This document shows positions 55,772 through 63,146 of a stretch of DNA of 64,000 bases, one piece after another. Each line of letters starts with the position of its first letter. The stretch's first letter is position 1. A program made the position numbers and the translations under genes. The stretch covers positions 186,001 through 250,000 of the forward strand of contig JACKCH010000014.1 of assembly GCA_020634115.1 (NCBI GenBank), written 5' to 3'. The notes under the pieces were generated by a model. The model made no database searches, had not been told where the DNA came from, and saw only the letters and a program-made list of their open reading frames with translations. Origin of the DNA: Anaerolineaceae bacterium (GTDB taxonomy: Bacteria; Chloroflexota; Anaerolineae; Aggregatilineales; Phototrophicaceae).

Positions 55772-57217
55772 CTACCCGCCTGCCAGGATGGACTGAATAT
55801 CCGGCCCCACCATAATGCCGATGTCGTTCGCGGTCAGGCCGTCCCCGCCGGGATGCACCCGGTCAGCCGGAATCCCCATCAGCGCCGCCAGATAACGACC
55901 TGTCCAGATTTTCCCGGTATACACCTGGATAAACGTATCCACGTTACTCTGTTCCGGCGTGTTGTCAATGGCGTTGACGATGATACCGCGCCCGGTCAGC
56001 CAGTCACGGGTCTGGGCCGCCAAGCCGAGAATGTCGGTGTTGTTAAAGACCGTAATGCTCGCATTTTCGTTTTCGGCCCGCTGGCGCAGTTCCGCCAAAG
56101 AAAGGTCATCCTGAGCATACAGAACCTGCTGAACCAGGGTACGAATCAGGTCGAGGCGCGGAATCAACACCTGATCTCCGGCAGTCGTTCGCCCCAAATC
56201 TACATACAGGTTGTCAATCACGCCAAAGTGAATGTTATCCTGGTTGATCTCCCCGGCCAGCGTCGCCATCCGCAGAATCTCATCCAGCGTCAAGTTCGTC
56301 TTGAAGCTCCCGGTCAATTCTGTCCACAGCGTCGGTACCTGTGCCAGCGCGTTCGACAACCCGCCGATGGTCAGCACGTTATTCAGTACCTCGCGCATGA
56401 CTTCCTGCTGGCGGTTCGCCCGGTCAAAGTCCGAACCCTCCGTTGCGCGGGTGCGGGCATACTGGAGCAGCTGTTCCGCATCCAACACTTGACAACCGGG
56501 GTCAAAATGCACATGGATCGTTCCGTACCCGGCGTCGGGATAATCCGGGTCATCAATGACTTCCTGTACGCAGATTTCAACCCCATTCGGTGCCAGCGTA
56601 TCTACCACACGGGTGAATACATCGAAGTTCACCAGCAGGTATTTATCAATCTCGATACCCAGGTTCTGGCGGATCGTCTCTGCCGCCAGCGCCGGGCCGC
56701 CACCGGGATAGGCGTTTGAATCCCCCAGGTAGTTCGCGGTATTGATCCGCGCCTGCTGGAAGCCGGGAATCGTCACCCACAGGTCACGCGGAATGGACAG
56801 CACCCCGGCGGTTTTCTTCACCGGGTCTACGCTGATAATAATCATCGTGTCGGAACGAAACGGGCCGGGTTCATTCACGGCGCTCCGCTGGTCAATCCCC
56901 AGGATGAGCAGCGTGAAACGGTGCGGGTCAGACCACTGCAATTCGGCTGCCGGGTCAATCGTGGGCGTGGGCAGGAGCAAATCCGGGGTAGTGGTGGGGA
57001 TGCCGGGCTGCACGGTGTTGATGACAGCGACCTGCGGTGGAGTCGGCGTGGGGACATTCTGCTGGACGGACTGCTCCGGCGAAACAAACTGAATACCGCT
57101 TCTACCGGCGTCTATCGCCACCTGCCGGGCGATGCTAAACGCCAGTACGGAAAACAGCCCGGTAAACAGGACAACGACGGCCAGCCCGACGACGAATAAC
57201 CAACTTGGAATACGCAT
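55772..57217 (-). CDS. LytR-CpsA-Psr (LCP) family protein
   Basis: A 481-residue membrane-anchored protein: one N-terminal segment (FVVGLAVVVLFTGLFSVLAF), a Pro/Thr linker, an LCP domain (RSDTMIIISVDPVKKTAGVL, SIPRDLWVTIPG, INTANYLG, LLQYARTRATEGSDFDRANR) with the usual Arg and Asp residues, and a LytR_C domain (ASITVFNNTDILGLAAQTRD). LCP enzymes transfer undecaprenyl-linked glycans to peptidoglycan. GGAGCAG precedes the ATG at 57217; the frame extends to 57241. Confidence 0.93.
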   Translation of the reverse strand: MRIPSWLFVVGLAVVVLFTGLFSVLAFSIARQVAIDAGRSGIQFVSPEQSVQQNVPTPTPPQVAVINTVQPGIPTTTPDLLLPTPTIDPAAELQWSDPHRFTLLILGIDQRSAVNEPGPFRSDTMIIISVDPVKKTAGVLSIPRDLWVTIPGFQQARINTANYLGDSNAYPGGGPALAAETIRQNLGIEIDKYLLVNFDVFTRVVDTLAPNGVEICVQEVIDDPDYPDAGYGTIHVHFDPGCQVLDAEQLLQYARTRATEGSDFDRANRQQEVMREVLNNVLTIGGLSNALAQVPTLWTELTGSFKTNLTLDEILRMATLAGEINQDNIHFGVIDNLYVDLGRTTAGDQVLIPRLDLIRTLVQQVLYAQDDLSLAELRQRAENENASITVFNNTDILGLAAQTRDWLTGRGIIVNAIDNTPEQSNVDTFIQVYTGKIWTGRYLAALMGIPADRVHPGGDGLTANDIGIMVGPDIQSILAGG

Positions 57218-57343
57218 CACACACTGCTCCAAAACAGCCAATCAACCGGTACACCCGCACCAAAAATCATCGGCATTATAGCGAAAAAGAGTTGAAAATA
57301 TACCTACGGGTTTCCTACGTTCGGTCTGTGACCACGCGGGCGG

Positions 57344-58339
57344 CTAGTGGGATAAGCCGGGGTAATCCAGAAACATGACTTCCAGCGCGAGGCGGGTATT
57401 GATGTTCAGGGAGAGTTTGCCCAACAGGTCACGGGTAGCTTGCAGGGCGGCCAGGGCGTCGGCCATGTCCATCTGTCCGGCCAACCGGTGCAGGGTTTCT
57501 GTCCGATCCGGGTTGGCGGGTGGGTGCATACTACCGCTGCACACATGCACCAGGTCGCGCAGGTAGGTCTGCCAGAGTTCCAGCAGCGGATACAGTGCCA
57601 GCTTGTCCCGCCCCAGCGATTCCGCCAGATTGAAGCGATATGCCCGGTTCTGTACCAGGCAATCTTCCAGCATATCGAGCGCCTGCGTGCGTTGTTCCAG
57701 AACTTCCGGGTCGTCCAGGGCGCGGATTGCCCAACCAGGCCGCCCACCGCTGAAATGCGCGATCAGCCCCGCCTGTTCCGGCGCAGCCCCGCGCTCCTGG
57801 AGCAGATTTTCGATTATAGGCGTTGGCACGGGACTCAGGTTGATAAGCTGGCTGCGGCTGGTGATGGTGGACAGCAACGCATCCGGCGTGAGCGCCAGCA
57901 GAATCAGGATGGCGTGCGGAGCGGGTTCTTCCAGGGTTTTCAACAGGGCATCCTGGGCGCGGGGCTGGGCGTGGTCAAAATCCCGCAGGACGGCTATCCG
58001 GTAACGCGCCTCATACGGCTTGAGCGCCAGCTTTTGCATGAGCGTCCGAATCTCTTCGATTTTGAGCGCCCCCGTGTTCGGGTCGAGTTCGGAATAGATC
58101 ATATCCGGGCTGTTGCCGCTGGCGATCAACCGGCAGGAACGGCATTCCCCGCAGGGTCGTGCAGCTTCGTCCGTGTGCGTGCAGTTCAACGCCTGGGCAA
58201 ACGCCCGCGCCAGTGTGTCTTTGCCCACCGACTCCACGCCTATGATGAGGTAAGCATGGCGAATCCGGTCATTGACCAGCCCTTTTCGCAGGTGGTCTAC
58301 GGCCCAATCGTGTCCAACTACCGACCAATGGTGTGTCAT
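57344..58339 (-). CDS. holB: DNA polymerase III delta' subunit
   Basis: A 331-residue clamp-loader subunit. Order of features: VVGHDWAVDHLRKGL, a P-loop-like GVESVGKDTLARAF, four Cys of the zinc module (CTHTDEAARPCGECRSC), DMIYSELDPNTGALKIEEIR and the sensor region AVLRDFDHAQPRAQDALLKT with LEEPAPHAILILLAL. In delta' proteins the Walker A is degenerate, as here (GKD in place of GKT/S). AGAGGCACG precedes the ATG at 58339; the frame extends to 58384. Confidence 0.9.
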   Translation of the reverse strand: MTHHWSVVGHDWAVDHLRKGLVNDRIRHAYLIIGVESVGKDTLARAFAQALNCTHTDEAARPCGECRSCRLIASGNSPDMIYSELDPNTGALKIEEIRTLMQKLALKPYEARYRIAVLRDFDHAQPRAQDALLKTLEEPAPHAILILLALTPDALLSTITSRSQLINLSPVPTPIIENLLQERGAAPEQAGLIAHFSGGRPGWAIRALDDPEVLEQRTQALDMLEDCLVQNRAYRFNLAESLGRDKLALYPLLELWQTYLRDLVHVCSGSMHPPANPDRTETLHRLAGQMDMADALAALQATRDLLGKLSLNINTRLALEVMFLDYPGLSH

Positions 58340-58399
58340 CGTGCCTCTGATTATAAAAGGAGGGGTGGAAAGGCGACAATACAAACTTTCAAGATGAAA

Positions 58400-59275
58400 T
58401 CATCCCCCCAAGAACTCACCAATCAGGGCATTCACGCGCTCCGGTTCGTCGTTCTGTACCCAGTGCGTCGCGTCGTCTAGCAGCACCAGACGCCCCTCAT
58501 CGCACAGGTCAACGCTGGGCTGCGCCATCTCCACACCTAACGCGATGTCATGCCGCCCCCAGATGAGCAGCGTCGGCACGGTGATACGCGGGCTGGGCAG
58601 TCGCTCCGGCGGAAAACGAAACAGCGCCCGGTACCAGTTCACCATCCTCAACATCGCGCCGGGCTGTGACCACGCTTCCCGATAGTGTTCCAGGTCGGCC
58701 TCGGTGAAAGCGCCGGGCGTGCTGGAATCCAGCAGCCCTTTGGTGAGTGTCCGGTAGTTCCTACGTGCCAGGTTGCGTTCCGGCAGCCAGGGAACTTGCA
58801 TGGCAAATATATACCAGCTTTTGCGCCGCTGCGCCCAATTCGTATTCAGCGCCCGCCGCATCACCGCATGGTGCGGGATGTTCAGGTTGACCAGTTTCAA
58901 CAGCCGTTCCGGGTACTTGTTGGCCGCCCACCAGGCCACCGCCCCGCCCCAATCGTGGCCGACCAGATACACGCGATCATGACCGGTACTGTCTATCAGG
59001 CCAACCACGTCCGCCGCGAGCAAATCCAGGTTATACGACGCCACGCCGTCCGGCTTATCGCTCAGGTTATAACCACGCTGGTCGGGGACAATGACCCGGT
59101 AGCCCTGTTCCGCCAGATAGCCGATCTGATGCCGCCAGCAGTACCAGAACTCCGGGAAACCGTGCAGTAGAATCACGGGTTGACCGTCCTCCGGCCCGGC
59201 CTGAACGACGTGGAGGTTAATGCCGTTAGTGGCGATAGTTGTGTGTTCCAAGATGGTATGGTCGAGTGCTGTCAT
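58400..59275 (-). CDS. Alpha/beta hydrolase, epoxide hydrolase-like
   Basis: A 291-residue hydrolase. It has the HGFPEFWYCWRHQI oxyanion region (HGFPE), VPDQRGYNLSDKP, the nucleophile elbow VGHDWGGAVAWW (Asp in GHDWGG) and a late THWVQNDEPERVN with the catalytic His. Asp in the elbow, and HGFPE, point to soluble epoxide hydrolases or haloalkane dehalogenase relatives instead of Ser esterases. AGAGAGG precedes the ATG. Confidence 0.9.
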   Translation of the reverse strand: MTALDHTILEHTTIATNGINLHVVQAGPEDGQPVILLHGFPEFWYCWRHQIGYLAEQGYRVIVPDQRGYNLSDKPDGVASYNLDLLAADVVGLIDSTGHDRVYLVGHDWGGAVAWWAANKYPERLLKLVNLNIPHHAVMRRALNTNWAQRRKSWYIFAMQVPWLPERNLARRNYRTLTKGLLDSSTPGAFTEADLEHYREAWSQPGAMLRMVNWYRALFRFPPERLPSPRITVPTLLIWGRHDIALGVEMAQPSVDLCDEGRLVLLDDATHWVQNDEPERVNALIGEFLGG

Positions 59276-59447
59276 GGGATACCTCTCTTGTAATCGTCAA
59301 TTATCAGTGGTCAGTGAAAATCATGAACCCATTCCACCGTGAGTGTGTGACGGAATGGATTGTCCCTCCGTCATCCCAGATATAAATTCGGTGGATGGTT
59401 AAAGACTATATCGTTTTTTCTGAAAACTGACGACTGACAACTGTCCT

Positions 59448-60512
59448 CTATGACCGCCGCATCAGCCCCAGCAGGCGCGGCCACATTTGCGTATAGCCCC
59501 AGTACAGCGGCGGAAACGGCGCATAATCCCACGCCCCGACATGGCGCGTCACCGTCCCGCGAAAACCGCGCTTGAACTGGAAAACGCCCCACATCGAGTC
59601 GGATTCGTTGAAGACATCCGGCGCACCCCACATATCATAGGTCGCGTAGCCCTGGGCTTTCGCCCAACGCATCGCTTCCCATTGGAGCAGGTAGTTCGGC
59701 ATCCGCTCCCGTTCTTCATTCGACGAAGCACCATAGAAATACCAACACTTGCGCCCGAAGTGAAACAGAATTACATGCGCGATAGGCTTCCCCTCAAATT
59801 CCGCGATCAGTGGCTGCGCGAGTCCCGCTTCCATAAACACCCGCCACGCCTGTTCATAGTAGGCCGCCGGGCGAATCAGGAAATGGTCGCGTTCACCAGT
59901 CACGCGGTAGAGGTCGTAGAGGATAGGCAGATCAGCGACTGTACCAGGGCGGACGGTGACGCCTTTTTTCTCTGCTGTCCGCACCTTGCGCCGGGTGTTC
60001 TGGCTCATCGCCGCCAGCAGCGCATCCTCGCCCTGGGTTAGATCAAGTGTCACCGTATTACGAAACTGCACCTGGTCGTTAGAAAAGCGCCAGCCACGTT
60101 TTTGCAGCGCAGCGATGACCGCCTGCCCGTTCGCGTCGTCCTCCCCATCCTCACCGGGGACGCCCCGCCCGGCAATCACATCCGGGTCAATTTTCAACCA
60201 GACCGCCCGTTCCTGCCGCGCCAACGCTTGCAGGGAATCGAATACAGCAGCGACTAGCGCGGAGTTGGCATAATCCAGCGCCGGGCCTTTGGGGATATAC
60301 ATCACTTTCAGCGGGCCGATACTGCGAATCCCCACTGACGCCATCGCCACGATGGTATCGCCGTCCTGGAACGCCAGTCGGTGCGGAGTCCAGCTGGTTG
60401 TCGCCTGTTTGAACGCGCCCCATTCCCAGGTTTGCAGGACATGCGCTGTTGGCAGCGCCCGCAGCGTGCTATTCCAGGTGTCTTTATCGGTAATGGTATG
60501 TGTGGTGAGCAA
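59448..60512 (-). CDS. FemAB-family aminoacyltransferase (peptidoglycan bridge), copy 1
   Basis: About 354 residues in a GNAT-like double fold of the FemAB/FemX type: PTAHVLQTWEWGAFKQATTS, NTRRKVRTAEKKGVTVRPGT, AYYEQAWRVFMEAG, VILFHFGRKCWYFYGASSNE and YDMWGAPDVFNESDS. FemX-like enzymes add amino acids from tRNA to the stem of lipid II. The frame is open to 60575, but a TTG at 60512 with AAGG before it matches the start of the second paralog, so I placed the start there. It follows the toxin gene by 25 bases. Confidence 0.85.
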   Translation of the reverse strand: MLTTHTITDKDTWNSTLRALPTAHVLQTWEWGAFKQATTSWTPHRLAFQDGDTIVAMASVGIRSIGPLKVMYIPKGPALDYANSALVAAVFDSLQALARQERAVWLKIDPDVIAGRGVPGEDGEDDANGQAVIAALQKRGWRFSNDQVQFRNTVTLDLTQGEDALLAAMSQNTRRKVRTAEKKGVTVRPGTVADLPILYDLYRVTGERDHFLIRPAAYYEQAWRVFMEAGLAQPLIAEFEGKPIAHVILFHFGRKCWYFYGASSNEERERMPNYLLQWEAMRWAKAQGYATYDMWGAPDVFNESDSMWGVFQFKRGFRGTVTRHVGAWDYAPFPPLYWGYTQMWPRLLGLMRRS

Positions 60513-60537
60513 GGTCAGCCTTTGTGTATGGATATTT

Positions 60538-60993
60538 TCAGCCCTGGTTATTGTTTGCCTCGCCAAAATGACCAAGCCATTTCACCCAGGACAATTCGCT
60601 GTGGACAGCATTAAAAAGGCGTTCATCGGCTGTCCAGAAATCGCATTCAAGACGCTCGGCAATGGCAAGATATTGAGAATCATAGGCCGTAGGACGGTTG
60701 AAATGTGTTGCTAGATCGTAACCTCGTTTGACAAGCAGATCATCCATAAATAACTCAACCGTTTTGGAGAGAAGCGATTCGCGCACTTGATATCCTTCTT
60801 CGGGAGTCAATGACTTTCGATATACATGTTTCCGTATCGCTGCGACAATTTCATAGGCATAGAGTTTGGGAGCGGCCAAGCGAATGTCTGTACGTGACCA
60901 CGCATCTAATAAAGCTCTTGCTTTTGGCGTCATGTTCTCCGGCAAAGCAGTTGCCAGCATCAGGCCGGAGTCACATACTACCCAGGATGTCAT
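60538..60993 (-). CDS. PIN-domain toxin, VapC-like
   Basis: A 151-residue PIN ribonuclease-like protein. The conserved acids are at VVCDSGLMLA (Asp8), APKLYAYEIVAAIRK (Glu), AYDSQYLAIAERL (Asp) and DFWTADERLF (Asp), the pattern of the PIN active site. It overlaps the small upstream gene by 23 bases, as toxin-antitoxin pairs do. VapC relatives cut tRNA or rRNA; the target is unknown. Confidence 0.85.
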   Translation of the reverse strand: MTSWVVCDSGLMLATALPENMTPKARALLDAWSRTDIRLAAPKLYAYEIVAAIRKHVYRKSLTPEEGYQVRESLLSKTVELFMDDLLVKRGYDLATHFNRPTAYDSQYLAIAERLECDFWTADERLFNAVHSELSWVKWLGHFGEANNNQG

Positions 60994-61222
60994 CCAATCT
61001 TTCCTCCCGGATTTCGTCCAGTATATCTACGGCTGAAGTGAAGTGATCCGCCCCATATTTGGCTTCCAATTGCAGCCGGAGCGTGTCAATTTGCCGTAAT
61101 GCCTCGCCTAAAGCTATCGTTTGCGCTCCCTCAACTTCGTCCAGCAGAGTCAGTATATGCCGCTGTTGGCCTTCATTCATCCGGCGAATACGATCTATGA
61201 TTTCCTGTTCCAGTGCAGACAT
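60971..61222 (-). CDS. Small antitoxin-like partner of the PIN toxin
   Basis: An 83-residue acidic, mostly helical protein (EQEIIDRIRRMNEGQQRHIL; AVDILDEIREERLDDILGSM). It lies just before and overlaps the PIN gene. The C-terminal acidic helix could fill the toxin's active site. I see no clear DNA-binding domain and cannot assign it to a known antitoxin family, so this call rests on position. Confidence 0.7.
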   Translation of the reverse strand: MSALEQEIIDRIRRMNEGQQRHILTLLDEVEGAQTIALGEALRQIDTLRLQLEAKYGADHFTSAVDILDEIREERLDDILGSM

Positions 61223-61240
61223 TCTTTCTTACACCTCTTT

Positions 61241-62272
61241 CTATCCCCGCACGCGCAGCACCAGCTTATAGGCATTATACACCAGCGGGTTATACACCTT
61301 GTCCCACGCCCCGGCGGAACGCACGACCTCTCCGCCCCAACCGCGCTTGAAACCGTACACGCCCCACAGCCCATCGCTCCGTTCCTGGAACCCCGCTTCC
61401 AACGTATCGGCGTCTTCGTCCGGCACGCCCCACATATCGTAAGCCGTGCAGCCCCGCGCCCGCGCCCACTGGATCGCCCGCCACTGCACGCCGTAAGCCG
61501 CCATCAGGTTGCGCTTCACGTTCGAGGACGCCCCGTACATATACCAACCCATCTCCCCTTTGGCGAAGACCATAATCCCCGCCAGTGGGTCGCTCTCATG
61601 AGTTGCTAGAATCAATGCACCGTCGCCGGACGGCACAAACAGTTCATACGCCTTTTCGTAGTAAGCCGGTTCATGCACGCCAAACTCATTGCGTACCCCG
61701 GTGGTCTGCATCATGGCCGTAAACGTGGCGACATCGGCCTGCGTACCTTCCTGATATTCGACTCCGTTTTTGAGACTCTGGCGGATTTTGCGCCGCGTCC
61801 CCTGGTTCATCCGGGCGAGAATCGAGTCTTCCTCGCCGCCGATGTCAATTAGCACCGTGCGCGGTGGCTGTACCGTCTGCGGGCTTTCGCGGAAACCCCA
61901 CCAGGCGAAATCCGGGGGCGCCTCCCCGTCCCGGTAGATGCCCGGCTCCCACTTCAGGAACGCTGCACCCTGTCGCCGGGCGCAGTCGTCCACCGCCGCC
62001 CAGAGTTCCGGCCACAACGAGGGACCATCCCCATACGGCCCCATGCCGATATAGGCCATCGTCCCCAGCCCCAGCGGCAGCCGCTTGAACAGAAGCTGCG
62101 CCCCGGCGCGAATCCCGGTTTCATCCGCCAGGGCAACCCGCGCCACACCCCAACCATACGCGCTCTTTAGCACGCCCCAGGCCGACTGCTGCAACACATG
62201 GGCGCGGGGCTGACGGGCGACAAAAACATCCCATTGGGCGGAATCCGGGGTGATGGTTTGAAGAGTCATCAT
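61241..62272 (-). CDS. FemAB-family aminoacyltransferase, copy 2
   Basis: About 343 residues, a paralog of the gene at 59448 (RAHVLQQSAWGVLKSAYGWG, NQGTRRKIRQSLKNGVEYQE, AYYEKAYELFVPSGDG, MGWYMYGASSNVKRN, YDMWGVPDEDADTLEAG). Both belong to the peptidoglycan-bridge or FemX type. Two adjacent ATGs (62272, 62269) can start it. The antitoxin gene is 18 bases downstream, so the toxin-antitoxin pair sits between two tandem FemAB paralogs, all on one strand. Confidence 0.87.
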   Translation of the reverse strand: MMTLQTITPDSAQWDVFVARQPRAHVLQQSAWGVLKSAYGWGVARVALADETGIRAGAQLLFKRLPLGLGTMAYIGMGPYGDGPSLWPELWAAVDDCARRQGAAFLKWEPGIYRDGEAPPDFAWWGFRESPQTVQPPRTVLIDIGGEEDSILARMNQGTRRKIRQSLKNGVEYQEGTQADVATFTAMMQTTGVRNEFGVHEPAYYEKAYELFVPSGDGALILATHESDPLAGIMVFAKGEMGWYMYGASSNVKRNLMAAYGVQWRAIQWARARGCTAYDMWGVPDEDADTLEAGFQERSDGLWGVYGFKRGWGGEVVRSAGAWDKVYNPLVYNAYKLVLRVRG

Positions 62273-62310
62273 GCGTTCGTCTTTGCGACTATTAAACGGA
62301 AGCGAAACCA

Positions 62311-62363
62311 GTAGAGGAGCGCCTGTGTGCGCTCCCTGGGCGGCCACGCCGGGCCGCCCCTAC
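62311..62363. repeat. Paired palindromes, third copy
   Basis: GTAG (62311-62314) is followed by GGAGCGC (62316-62322)/GCGCTCC (62329-62335), then GGGCGGCC (62338-62345)/GGCCGCCC (62352-62359) and CTAC (62360-62363). The order is turned inside out relative to the other two copies, with GTAG and CTAC at the outer ends. Confidence 0.6.
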
Positions 62364-62505
62364 TGCACCCGCATTGTAGCATGTTGAAGGGCCATGAATA
62401 GGCAAGAAGCGGGCAAGCGGCGGTTTCCATCGGGCAGCCGCTGGGGAACAGTCAGCCGGATTCCAAATCGCTAAAATATCGTTACATTTGGATTGTAAAA
62501 GTGTT

Positions 62506-62534
62506 TTGTTATCTTGCCCCGCATGTGTTAGAAT
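62506..62534 (+). promoter_or_regulatory. Predicted distal promoter of the nuo operon
   Basis: TTGTTA (62506-62511), a 17-base spacer and TAGAAT (62529-62534), with a TG-T extension before the -10 box. Confidence 0.5.
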
Positions 62535-62594
62535 GTGGCGCGGTTCGTTGGAACACAAACAAGCTCGTGACACATTGCCATTTGTGCCAACATA

Positions 62595-62623
62595 TTGCAG
62601 TTCCAGGGTGGGAATGTTATACT
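62595..62623 (+). promoter_or_regulatory. Predicted proximal promoter of the nuo operon
   Basis: TTGCAG (62595-62600), a 17-base spacer and TATACT (62618-62623), with a TG-T extension. Confidence 0.55.
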
Positions 62624-62629
62624 CGTGCG

Positions 62630-62642
62630 GTTTGTCACAAAC
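62630..62642. promoter_or_regulatory. Palindrome GTTTGTCACAAAC at the expected nuo transcription start
   Basis: Perfect 6-base arms around one C, 7-19 bases after the -10 box of the proximal promoter. The position suits a repressor operator, possibly redox-linked, but the factor is unknown. Confidence 0.4.
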
Positions 62643-62752
62643 AACACACACAGAATGGCCCCATCCGGGTTTGAGCCAGCCAACAGGCCGTATGATCGGC
62701 TCAATCCAACCTGAACAACGCGAATAGATTGATTTTGGGAGTAATTGCTCCA

Positions 62753-63115
62753 ATGGCAGTATTAAACGAATGGGCATTTATTGGTGTCTTCTTTGCGATT
62801 GCGTGGGTATTCCCGTTTTTACCCATCTTTATGGCTCGATTGGTCGCACCGCGTAAGCCCAATCCAATCAAACAGTCTACCTATGAATGTGGCGTCGAAA
62901 CCATTGGCGATACCTGGGTGCAGTTCAAAGTCCAGTATTACATTTACGGGTTGATTTTCCTTGTCTTTGACGTGGAAATGATTTTTCTATTCCCCTGGGC
63001 GGTAGCCTATCGTGAACTGGACTTTTTCGCCTTTGCTGCCGGTTTCCTGTTTATTTTCCTGCTGGCTGATGCGCTGGTCTATGCCTGGCGTAAGGACGCC
63101 CTGGAATGGGTCTAG
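62753..63115 (+). CDS. nuoA: NADH-quinone oxidoreductase subunit A
   Basis: A 120-residue membrane subunit of complex I with three segments (WAFIGVFFAIAWVFPFLPIF; QYYIYGLIFLVFDVEMIFLF; AFAAGFLFIFLLADALVYAW) and the family hallmarks STYECGVE (Cys facing the quinone region) and VFDVEMIFLFPWA. The ATG at 62753 follows a GGGAG; an in-frame start at 62729 is less likely. The next gene is nuoH, not nuoB, so the peripheral-arm genes are elsewhere. Confidence 0.93.
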   Translation: MAVLNEWAFIGVFFAIAWVFPFLPIFMARLVAPRKPNPIKQSTYECGVETIGDTWVQFKVQYYIYGLIFLVFDVEMIFLFPWAVAYRELDFFAFAAGFLFIFLLADALVYAWRKDALEWV

Positions 63116-63146
63116 CCAGCCTATTAGTTAAACAAGGGGTTGCCTT

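Larger units (their letters stand above)
62364..62752 (+). other. 389-base upstream region of nuoA, no gene seen
   Basis: The region holds two well-formed promoters and a GTTTGTCACAAAC palindrome but no convincing gene. An open frame at 62488-62727 has no ribosome site and no family features. The long leader and two promoters suggest tight control of the complex I operon. Confidence 0.6.

Noticed and set aside
55748..56719. A 323-codon open frame on the plus strand
   Set aside because: Antisense to the LCP gene, with no domain signs.
57440..58480. A 346-codon open frame on the plus strand
   Set aside because: Antisense to holB; the minus-strand protein has the clamp-loader motifs.
62488..62727. 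A 79-codon open frame upstream of nuoA
   Set aside because: No ribosome site, odd composition, and it overlies both predicted promoters.
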